DNA of 64,000 nucleotides. Source: Anadara kagoshimensis (taxonomy: Eukaryota > Mollusca > Bivalvia > Arcoida > Arcidae). Under the pieces are notes generated by a model. It was not told where the DNA came from. It ran no database searches and saw only the letters and a list, made by a program, of their open reading frames with translations. Both the position numbers and the translations under genes were made by a program. This document shows positions 43,545 through 52,929 of this stretch, in pieces (within the stretch, counting starts at the first letter, position 1; each line of letters opens with the position of its first letter). Location of the stretch: positions 62,708,167 to 62,772,166 of the forward strand of contig CM037870.1 in NCBI GenBank assembly GCA_021292105.1, read 5' to 3'.

Positions 43545-44110
43545 AGAAGATGAAGAAGAGGAAAAAGAAGTTGATAGAGAGGAATGGAAAAGGGAGATAA
43601 CTCTTGTATCTTCACCGGTGGTTAGTTTAAGCAAGGAGCAGGGAAAATTAAGTACAACAACACAAGCTTTTGAAAATGTCAGTTCTTCTAAACAGTCGGT
43701 ACAAATTACATCTCCTAATAATCAGGAGATTAATACAAATATCAGTACTGATAAAACAAGGACATCAGTGCAGGAATTTGATATGATGCAGCCTGTTTAT
43801 TCTAGAGTTAAGGAAATCATATCGTCAAGGGATACTGATAAAACCGCGCAATCCAGTCTTCTTAGAGATTCTGAAACACACTCAGAGTTAACTGGTGCTT
43901 CTAATGTCATTCAAGATGGAATTACTAAAGGAAAGTTAAATGTCATGACACTTGGTTTTAGTCCGGATGGCGCCTTTCCCCAGACCTCCACAGATAGTGA
44001 TGTGCTAGGATACAGTAGCACAGCGGATAGTCAGAAGTCTGAATCATCAAAGAAGAAAAGAATGGATAAAAGTTCATTGCGGAAATCTTCACTTAATAAA
44101 TCTGATTACG
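43545..44110 (+). CDS. Internal exon of supervillin-like protein (acidic then Ser/Thr-rich)
   Basis: Exon of 566 bp between TTTATCAG|AG and TTACG|GTGAGT. The first base completes the Arg codon begun at 37444-37445, and the exon leaves one base. The ~188 residues start with an acidic run (E-D-E-E-E-E-K-E-V-D-R-E-E-W-K-R-E-I-T), pass through a Ser/Thr/Gln-rich stretch with M-M-Q-P-V-Y-S-R, and end in a basic K-K-K-R-M-D-K-S-S-L-R-K-S-S segment. There is no folded domain. The intron before it (37446-43544) is 6.1 kb and packed with SINE copies. The intron after it begins almost at once with a 51-bp satellite. The mollusc-type dispersed 13-mer AGGGAGATAACTC occurs inside the coding sequence at 43591-43603. 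The next exon must accept one overhanging base and was not found with confidence. Confidence 0.8.
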
Positions 44111-44133
44111 GTGAGTAACTTTATCTTACTTTG

Positions 44134-45735
44134 TCGTTCAGTAAAACCTGACATAGTAGCAATCTCTATATAAAGACCACCTGGCCTCGGTTTCACAAAC
44201 ATTCCTTAGCTAAGATTTTTCTTTACTTAAATTTAGCATATTTTGGTAATTTCTTTTTGAAACTACTGATGAATACTATTGTCAAAACTAAATGCAGATG
44301 TTTTAATCTAGAAATAATCTAAGATTGACACCTTAAATGCCTGATTATCTTCAAAATTAACAAAATTATAAAGGATTGAAATTTTTCAAGATTCAAGTTA
44401 AGGAAACTCTAAGCTAAGAAATGATTGTGAAACTTGGGGCCTGCCTATGCAGTAAAACCTGCTAAAATGACCACCTCTATATAAAGACCACCTGCCTATA
44501 CAGTAAAACCTGCTAAAGTGACCACCTCTATATAAAGACCACCTATCTATACAGTAAAACCTGCTAAAGTGACCACCTCTATATAAAGACCACCTGTCTA
44601 TACAGTAAAACCTGCTAAAGTGACCACCTCTATATAAAGACCACTTGTCTATACAGTAAAACCTGCTAAAGTGACCACCTCTATATAAAGACCACTTGTC
44701 TATACAGTAAAACCTGCTAAAGTGACCACCTCTATATAAAGACCACCTGTCTATACAGTTAAACCTGCTAAAGTGACTGCCTCTATATAAAGACCACCTG
44801 TCTATACAGTAAAACCTGCTAAAGTGACTGCCTCTATATAAAGACCACCTGTCTATACAGTAAAATCTGCTAAAGTGACCACTTCTATATAAACACCACC
44901 TGTCTATACAGTAAAACCTGCTAAGTGACCACCTCTATATAAAGACCACCTGTCTATACAGTAAACCTGCTAAGTGACCACCTCTATATAAAGACCACCT
45001 GTCTATACAGTAAAACCTGCTAAAGTGACCACTCTATAAAGACCACTTGTCTATACAGTAAAACCTGCTAAAGTGACTGCCTCTATATAAAGACCACCTG
45101 TCTATACAGTAAAACCTGCTAAAGTGACCACCTCTATATAAAGACCACCTGTCTATACAGTAAAACCTGCTAAAGTGACCACCTCTATATAAAGACCACT
45201 TGTCTATACAGTAAAACCTGCTAAAGTGACCACCTCTATATAAAGACCACTTGTCTATACAGTAAAACCTGCTAAAGTGACCACCTCTATATAAAGACCA
45301 CTTGTCTATACAGTAAAACCTGCTAAAGTGACCACCTCTATATAAAGACCACTTGTCTATACAGTAAAACCTGCTAAAGTGACCACCTCTATATAAAGAC
45401 CACTTGTCTATACAGTAAAACCTGCTAAAGTGACCACCTCTATATAAAGACCACCTGTCTATACAGTAAAACCTGCTAAAGTGACCACCTCTATATAAAG
45501 ACCACCTGTCTATACAGTAAAACCTGCTAAAGTGACCACCTCTATATAAAGACCACTTGTCTATACAGTAAAACCTGCTAAAGTGACCACCTCTATATAA
45601 AGACCACCTGTCTATACAGTAAAACCTGCTAAAGTGACCACCTCTATATAAAGACCACCTGTCTATACAGTAAAACCTGCTAAAGTGACCACCTCTATAT
45701 AAAGTCTATACAGTAAAACCCGCTGTCTAGAAAGT
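44134..45735. repeat. 51-bp satellite, about 25 units, starting 24 bp after a splice donor
   Basis: The unit is TATACAGTAAAACCTGCTAA followed by AGTGACCACCTCTATATAAA and GACCACCTGTC. The first unit (44134-44183) is separated from the rest by a 257-bp MITE. Variants are TTGTC/CTGTC, GACTGCC/GACCACC and small deletions. The CAGTAAAACCT core is the terminus of the dispersed TA-flanked element family. Confidence 0.97.
44184..44440. mobile_element. 257-bp MITE inserted in a satellite unit
   Basis: The left end GCCTCGGTTTCACAAACATT-CCTTAGC and right end GCTAAGAAATGATTGTGAAAC-TTGGGGC are inverted. CTG is present on both sides (44181-44183 and 44441-44443). Removing it restores a normal 51-bp unit junction. 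Confidence 0.8.
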
Positions 45736-45783
45736 CTATATTTCTTTTGCATTGTAGATTGTCTTTATATACATGTTTTACTG
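45711..45783. mobile_element. 73-bp TA-flanked mini-element at satellite edge
   Basis: CAGTAAAACCCGCTGTC at the left and ACATGTTTTACTG at the right, with TA on both sides. It may be the minimal element from which the array grew. Confidence 0.5.
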
Positions 45784-45800
45784 TATTTTCTTTATCTTGC

Positions 45801-45810
45801 CATTTTCAGG

Positions 45811-45847
<37 letters not shown>

Positions 45848-45863
45848 TATCATTTTCAGGATA
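45801..45863. repeat. (CT)n tract between 13-bp direct repeats
   Basis: CATTTTCAGGATA occurs at 45801-45813 and 45851-45863, flanking about 16 CT dinucleotides. Both are splice-acceptor-like. Confidence 0.9.
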
Positions 45864-47039
45864 ATGATCATGCCCAATCTGTATTTGATTAATCCATGTC
45901 TGTTTCATTCTTGAGTAACATCACCTCTCACCTCCTTCTCTCTTTCCACCCATTTATTTACATGTTCTTCTCTATCATTTTGAGATCATTTGATACTGAG
46001 ATGATTATGTGAATTTGTTAGGATGTGTAGGATGTAAATATGATGGTATTAACAAGCCTGTTATAAATTAGCATTTAAACCATTAATTAATTCCTTTCTT
46101 ACTTATATACATATAATTTACCATAACATTTCGGGGTTAAAGTCGTTAAAACTGCCTTCATGCCTGTCAGACCAAAGGTAATCATTAGACAAGGTGGGAG
46201 GGGAGATAACTCTGTCATAAATAAGAATCCTGGTAATTATTTATAATTATTTAAACATTTTGTATTGTCAAAGAGAACCTTTAGTATACATTACCAAGGT
46301 TGTATATACATTGCTTCATTACATACATATATACACACGCCAGGGCAGTCAGAGTATATCATTACGCTGCCACTGACATCGTTTGTTGGTCTTAGCTTGC
46401 ACACAATTATTTTACCATTCTGAATCGTCAAAGAGTTCCACCCATCCATTTCTGATATACATAAAAGTACCAAGTTCACTTGTTGTAATATTTACCAGTG
46501 TATATACACATGCCAGATCAGAGGTAAGTCCAGAGAAGTGATTATTATTCTGTTTTGTCCTGCAGTGTCAGAGCAGAATACTATTTATTTGTTTTGTATT
46601 TTGTAGGTTGTATATAATTACATTACCGGTTTTTATACCCATTTTTTGTGTTGCTTGATCAGGCCAAAATATTTTATATAATTGTTACGTAATGATTGTC
46701 ATCTTTCGGTATGTGATCTGCTATCAATAATGAATCAGATCAGATCAGTAGATTTGTTGTAGGTATGTATGGTGGGTTTTTCCATCAGGGTATAATATAT
46801 TGTTTTTGGTTTAATTGTTTGGTGGAAATTTTTAGAGTTTTTGGGGATATCTTTTTATGATTTAATAGTGTAGATTTTTCTGAAAACTTTTGCTTCATCT
46901 TGTGGTATTATGTTAGAGTATTTTATACATGTGTTATCGGTGTCATTCCTTATATCTACTTTATTGATAACTGTATTATTATAGTTTACTAAGTACTAAT
47001 ATAAGTGTGCAATTAATAACCAAATTTTCAAAATTCATC
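45864..47039. other. Non-coding stretch
   Basis: GGGAGATAACTC at 46201. No gene supported; a donor-like AG|GTAAGT near 46525 has no convincing exon before it. Confidence 0.5.
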
Positions 47040-47150
47040 ATGCTGAAGGTTGGTGGGTTCCTCCATCATTCATGAACTAATCTCTTTTATATCAGTGAAA
47101 GAGTTTTGACTGGGGTGTAAAATACCATTACTCCACTCCACTCCATCTAT
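47040..47150 (+). mobile_element. SINE-L tail fragment
   Basis: CCTCCATCATTCATGAACTA, ATCAGTGAAAGAGTTTTGAC, GGGGTGTAAAATACCATTAC and a CTCCACTCCACTCC end. Confidence 0.8.
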
Positions 47151-47667
47151 TGTCATGGTGGTTTCTTACTTTTGTTTCTGTAAATCCTCCCAGCATCCTG
47201 AAGCACTTTTTTGGGAACACACTTTATTCAGAGCTCTGTAATTAAATAAATGAAATAAGGTTCACCACTGTACTATACTCTTAGCATTTTATTTGTGTGG
47301 AACAGTTATTTACAATTAGATATATAATATCCTATCTGTTCATGTTTTCTAATATAAAAGATGGTATTCTGGGAATTTCAGATGAACTTCCCCACATACA
47401 TTGAAGGAAACTATATACAAAGATGTTATATATTATGAAAATATCTAATATTTTTGTTGGTCAGGACAGTATTGGATAACTGGGTTTAATTTGTGTTACT
47501 ATTTTGCTGTTGGGGATTTCACTGGCCCATTTAGGAAATTTAAGTAATTTTTTCAGGGGAATCTCTCTACATCCAATAGTTATTTTGATCAAACACAGCC
47601 TGTAGATTCTGAGGTTTTGGAAATGATTGGTTGCTTGTTGTTTTGTCACTAATTTTTTTAATTGTGA
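47151..47667. other. Non-coding stretch
   Basis: AT-rich. Nothing recognised. Confidence 0.5.
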
Positions 47668-47885
47668 GGGTGCCTTGGTGACTGAATGGTTTAAAGTGAG
47701 CACTTGTTAATCACATCACCTCTCAATTGGGACAGATTCTAATGTGGGAAAGTTTGTCAATTCACTTACCGAAGGTTGATGGTTTTCTCCAGGCACTAAT
47801 GTTTTCTCCAGCACTCCAGAAATGGCCTCTATGATATAAATGAATGAGTCTTGACTCTGGTGTAAAACTCCATTACTGCACTAAT
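47668..47885 (+). mobile_element. SINE-L copy
   Basis: Head GGTGCCTTGGTGACTGAATG, ATTGGGACAGATTCTAATGT, CTTACCGAAGGTTGATGG, tail GGTGTAAAACTCCATTAC. Confidence 0.85.
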
Positions 47886-48490
47886 TATGAAATTTAGAGT
47901 GTTATATATGCATTGGCCATCTTACTTCACATTGCAAACCAAGAATAAATCATAATGAGGAATATGGGATATCTGCAGCTTTGAAATGCAATGGATTTTA
48001 AGTAGAATGCTAGAATATATACCTATATTCCTGGGTTTTGATAGTAAATTGACTTTTGTCAGTTGATCTCTGTAATAGTTTTAAAGGGGCAAGATACTAA
48101 AATTAATAATTTAATATAGGGACTTGTGCAAGTCTAGTAGAATGCCTGAACAACTCAGTCAGTTATATCTATGGCCTCCATTATTTGCTTAGTAAATGTC
48201 CTGAGTTTCCATGCATATGTATTATTTCTTCCAAGTTGTAAAATTTAAAGTGTATATAGGTTTAAATTGAGCTATGTTATACAGTTATTTAGTTATGTTT
48301 GGGTAAACACAGCTTTAATATTTATAAGGTGGTTTGTGTTTCAACTTTTATTTATAACAATTAAATAAAATGAAATTGATGCTTAAAATGACAGATTTTT
48401 TTGGAAAGTTGATATTTTAATAATAAAAAAAGTAAGGTAGCTATGGACATCAAAAATATATTGAGTGTGTGATGTATGGAGGAAGGGAGT
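47886..48490. other. Non-coding stretch
   Basis: AT-rich. Nothing recognised. Confidence 0.5.
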
Positions 48491-48835
48491 TTTATGCCCC
48501 AGTCAAGATTATTTCACTTATATCTCTGAGATGGAGGTAACTAGAGTGCCCAAAGAAACCCACAGATTCTTGGCAACAGAACTGAATTTTTGCCTGTGCA
48601 TTGCACTTATGACATTATACAGCAGGGTTCTTTATGGTGCCAAGCCTACCATGACATGTGCCCTTGTTTATTTTAAGTTCCTGTCTAAAAGAACCTTGAC
48701 TTTCATTTGCATAATGCTAAGTGCTTGGCGAAAGAACTGTCACTACCCACTTTCAGGTCTTGGGGTCAGACCCAGTCAGGGATCAAACACATGACCTTCC
48801 ACTTATAGAGCGTTTCAAGCAAAGACTGTTGGGAT
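48490..48835 (-). mobile_element. SINE-L fragment joined to SINE-2 (antisense)
   Basis: 48490-48560 is SINE-L-like (GCCCCAGTCAAGATTATTTC). From ~48575 it is SINE-2: TGCCTGTGCATTGCACTTAT, AGCAGGGTTCTTTATGGTGC, GTGCTTGGCGAAAGAACTGT, then head remnants GACCTTCCACTTATAGAGCG. Confidence 0.75.
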
Positions 48836-49650
48836 AATTTTGTATTGTAAGACCTTTGTCTTGTTTTTGAATCCTTTCCACACTTTATATATGTATGTAA
48901 AATTCTCTTCTTATTTGAAAATAAAATATGATTTAAACTAAATTTAATTTCCCCATTTTTAACCTCACCTTTACTTTTAAATAAATAATTACAATTAAAT
49001 TTAGACTTTGTATTTCAAGTGGATAATTATAGAACCATAACATCAACATCAACACATGTATTGTTATCCTCATAAATGTTTGATTGATACAAACTCCCTT
49101 ATATTGATTATTATCTGTGGCCTGAGTCATCAGGACATTTAAAATACAGACATGAGCCACCTTAAAAACTAGTTCAACCCAGGGCGAATATATTGAACTT
49201 TACTGGTGCTATTATTATTGTAAGCGAAAATTCCCTTTTTAATGGGTCAAAGGTCAGGGGTTAAGGATCACACATACGAATACAATATGATTAACCCACA
49301 ACAGGATTGATCTATTGAAGGATAAAATTTATAGATTTAATATATTGGAGTTAAAAATCCTGACAGTTTTTATTGGAAAAAATATTGTAAACACGCTGGA
49401 TGTCTGTTTTTATGTTTACCTGAATTTTTAACGATGTTGAGACCGTGGAGGGCTAATCATCGACCAGGTAACAATATATATTGCATTATTTTGATTAGTT
49501 AGAATCATTCATTTGTATTAATACAGGTAGATTATAGGTATTTATTCAACTGGATTTTGACAGGTGTAAACCATAATAATATTTTATTGCAGGTATTTAT
49601 ATTTCATATTTTATATGTGTAATGTGTATTTGATGTATTTCATGTATCAG
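48836..49650. other. Non-coding stretch
   Basis: AT-rich. An ATG-initiated 11-codon stretch ending ACCAG|GTAACA lies at 49434-49467 (M-L-R-P-W-R-A-N-H-R-P). It is too little to call. Confidence 0.4.
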
Positions 49651-49713
49651 TTTAATGTTGATGCTGATGACAAAGACATAAAATTGATTCTTGCAACAAT
49701 CAGACATCGTAAT
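49651..49713 (+). CDS. Candidate 63-bp downstream exon
   Basis: A 21-codon open stretch reads F-N-V-D-A-D-D-K-D-I-K-L-I-L-A-T-I-R-H-R-N, between CATGTATCAG| and AAT|GTGAGT. The donor is good and the pyrimidine tract is weak. Only frame 0 is open; the other two hit TAA. The known exon ending at 44110 leaves one base, so the two cannot be spliced directly and a further exon would be needed between them. The acidic-then-hydrophobic peptide is coding-like, but a chance open stretch is quite possible. Confidence 0.25.
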
Positions 49714-50324
49714 GTGAGTCATCCCCTTTATATAGAAGGATTTGCTATTCCTTCAGGATGTTCTATGACATAACTTTTCTTCCTCCTTTTCCATTTCTTG
49801 TTGATTTCTAGATCTGACTTCTTTTCACTTTATTTGGCAATTTATTACAACCAAATTATTGAAATTTTCATTTTTGTTTTAAATTTTATTTTCTATATTT
49901 AATTTTTAGATTTTTATTTGAACCAATCCAAATTTTTTTTCCCTGTTATTTGCAGCATAAATTCGTTCAGATATATTATAGGCCTGTAATTTTTGCGTAA
50001 CAGAAGGAAATACAGTACGTATATTTTATGCATGTGATTTTCTGTGTAACAGAAGGTATATAAGAACAGAAATATTGACAGATATCATATTCTTTATTAC
50101 GTAAGCCAGCTTAGTTGCCTAGTATATAAACCAATGATAATAAATGTTTACACAATAAGATCTGGTTTAGATCCTCAAACTATTGATAAAAATCTACAGC
50201 AAGACCTTGTTATAATACCCATTGATACTTTTGGCACCTCACTTATCACAAACTACTAGTATTTTGTCAATTTTGTCTAGTTGTTCTTTTTTTAATTCTC
50301 CCTTTTTTCGGTCAATTCCCTTTA
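49714..50324. other. Non-coding stretch
   Basis: A left TIR-like GACCTTGTTATAATACCC near 50205. Otherwise AT-rich. Confidence 0.45.
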
Positions 50325-50470
50325 TAAGGCAAGGAAACTGACATACTCAGAAAAAAACACCAACCCTCTGCAGTTGAACTGACAAACATTCTCACCCTTT
50401 TTGTACCTAGGCGGAGAGAGTTGCTAGGATCTGTAAAAACCTCATGTTTTAGATCACTTGGTCTCCGAGG
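50325..50470 (-). mobile_element. SINE-L fragment (antisense)
   Basis: AAAACACCAACCCTCTGCAG, TTGAACTGACAAACATTCTC, head complement TTAGATCACTTGGTCTCCG. Confidence 0.7.
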
Positions 50471-50734
50471 ACCACTTATATTTGATGGAAAAACTTTCAG
50501 TTTTAATCAGCTTAGATAGTGCATTTCAGATCTTGGAAAAAAGTATGAATTGAAACCCTATAAATATGTTACCATAGCTCATAAATGGCTACACATATAC
50601 ATTTTCCAGTTATTGTTATTCTACCTAATAATAATATTTACAAAGGGAGAACATTTTAATTTCTTACTTTTTCTTTACTATATTAAACAGCTCTAAGCTG
50701 TTATGATAATTTCCCAGGTCTTACAACAGTCTAT

Positions 50735-50940
50735 AGGTAAACAACATTGACCTGTCTGTTTGACCTTTCATTAGGAATATTCATATAGGATGATCCACAC
50801 AATATTTGGATTTGCAGTTAATACATAAACATTGGTTGTATGTATCGTTTTCCACAATGTAGAGAAAATCAACACCTGTGAACCCTGTACATGAATGTAC
50901 TGGTTCATAATAAATATTCAAATTAAAGGTTGAACTCCAA
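50735..50940 (+). mobile_element. GGCAAACA MITE copy 4 (right TIR truncated)
   Basis: Left AGGTAAACAACATTGACCTG, interior CACCTGTGAACCCTGTACAT and GGTTCATAATAAATATTCAA. It ends after AAAGGTTGA. Confidence 0.75.
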
Positions 50941-51134
50941 ATGTTCATGTCTTTGAGGTTACTTTAATTTTGAGTTGTATAATTACATATATGTCTGCTG
51001 TATTGTGTGCTTAAGGCTCAATATAAGTACTTTAACATACTATTCTTTATATCAATATTTGAGAAGCTACTAGTTATATTAACCAGAGGTAGACTATGTA
51101 CTCGTATAAGTTATATTGAAAAATGAAGGATTTA

Positions 51135-51345
51135 AGAAGAATGGAGTAATGATGTTTTACGCCCCCATCAAGATTCTTTCATTTATATCCCAGCTGTCAG
51201 TTCTTGGATAGTTGAGGAAAGTAGAATGCCCAGAAAAAACTTTCTTGCACCAGGGTCTGCCCTGATCATACAACGTAAGCAGTGAGAACTACTGTGATTC
51301 GTAAGTGTGTGCTTTAGACCACTTGAACACTGAGGCCTCATTGAA
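51135..51345 (-). mobile_element. SINE-L copy (antisense)
   Basis: TGGAGTAATGATGTTTTACG, CCATCAAGATTCTTTCATTT, GCAGTGAGAACTACTGTGAT, TTAGACCACTTGAACACTGA. Confidence 0.85.
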
Positions 51346-51355
51346 ATAATGAAGG

Positions 51356-51600
51356 GCTGTACTAGTGTAGTGGAGGGTAACACCCCAGTCAAGATTATTT
51401 CATTTATATGGAGGCAGCGACAGTTTTTGGATGGTGGAAGAAACTGGAGTGCCAGGAGAAAACCAACAACCTTCTGCAAGTGAACTGACAAACTTCTCAC
51501 ACTAAGAGCTGCCCCAAATGGGATTCGAAATTAGATGGTGAAAGACACTGTGATCCATAAATGTGCCTTTTATGCTACTCAACCACCGAGGCTCCATTGA
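51356..51600 (-). mobile_element. Second antisense SINE-L copy in direct tandem
   Basis: CCCCAGTCAAGATTATTTCA, GATGGTGGAAGAAACTGGAG, AATGGGATTCGAAATTAGAT (B-box complement), CTCAACCACCGAGGCTCCAT. It directly follows the previous copy. Confidence 0.85.
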
Positions 51601-52664
51601 AAAATTAATTAAGGGCTAGTGTACAAGCAAGTACTGTACCATGAGATAGGTTTGCATATTTTAAAATGCTTTCATTCCATTGCATCAAATGAGAATTTAA
51701 TTGGTATATGAGTTATAAATCAGAATGAATATTGCTGCCTGATGATTCCTAGTACTACCTGTTGTTGATTTGCAATTTAAAATTCAAAATAAAACTTAAT
51801 TCAGTATTAAATTAATTTTTTTTCTAGAATTTCTATATTTAAATTACCAACACTTACTGGCACCATTACTTATATATGTATATATAATTTCACATATGAA
51901 TTTTGGATTTCTTTTATACAATTTTGCAAAATTTAATTTGGATGAAAAAAGTGAAATTTAATTTTCATATCACTCTTATGCCTAATGATATGGGAAAAAC
52001 TAATTACTACATATTTAGTTAAAACGATTATTTAAAAAATAAATGAAACATATAATTTCAAGAACCCAATTTTGAACACTTATGAGTTTTACAAAAATTA
52101 AATCTAAATTAGTTTTCCCAAAATAAGTAGTTCTTTAAATTGAAAATTTTATTTCAAGCTTAAAAAACACAATGGTTGCATTTATTTAACTGTAAAACTC
52201 AAAAGACATAAAATTGATGGCAGTTATTTTAGTTTTGTTTGATAAACAAATTGCAAAACGTAGATAAAATTCCTTACTTTGGTTGATAACATTCCGTGAT
52301 TTTTTGCAACATTTTACTTGAAACAAACGCATGTATTCTACAGATGCATGTGCAGTATGACACACCAGGCAGTCAAGACCTACAAATCAATCTTTATTAT
52401 GTATAGCTGGAAAGAAACCATTGATGTCAAAACAGATGAAATTGAACATGTATAATGCCAGCTTGGCAAAAGAGAAATGGTCTGCTGTTTTGAAAATGAC
52501 TTCTGTATGCCCATGTTGTAACTCTGTTATCCATGTGATCATGAGATGGGAATTCTTATAACTGGGTCCCGCTTTCTCTTCTATAACAATGTCTTCCACC
52601 TTCGTTTAGCAATATGCTTGAGGCTTTTATATAGATTTGAACTTCATTTTATTTTGATGGACCC
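51601..52664. other. Non-coding stretch
   Basis: Very AT-rich. Nothing recognised. Confidence 0.5.
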
Positions 52665-52915
52665 CTATTGTAGCCCAGTTGGTAGAATGCTTTGTATTTA
52701 CTTTGAATGTGGGAGGTTAGGGTTCAAACCCCTGGCAGTTCTGACCAAGACTTGAAAAAAAGGTAGTGACTGTTTTTCACCAACACTCTGCATTTAGTAT
52801 TGAAAGTCACAGGGTCGCTCAAAAAGAGACCTTAGAAACTGATGCTCTGTGTCACAATGGGCATGATATGCTAATGAGCCATCATTGCACATTGCTATGA
52901 GCATATTGCAAAGAT
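52665..52915 (+). mobile_element. SINE-2 copy with intact tRNA-like head
   Basis: A-box-like TGTAGCCCAGTTGGTAGAAT, B-box GGGTTCAAACCCC, then CTGACCAAGACTTG, GACTGTTTTTCACCAACACT, ATGCTAATGAGCC and TTGCTATGAGCATA. Confidence 0.85.
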
Positions 52916-52929
52916 AAAAAAAATTCTTC

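Noticed and set aside
49434..49467. ATG-initiated mini first exon ending in CAG|GTAACA
   Set aside because: Only 11 codons; its phase does not fit the 49651 candidate and there is no promoter evidence.
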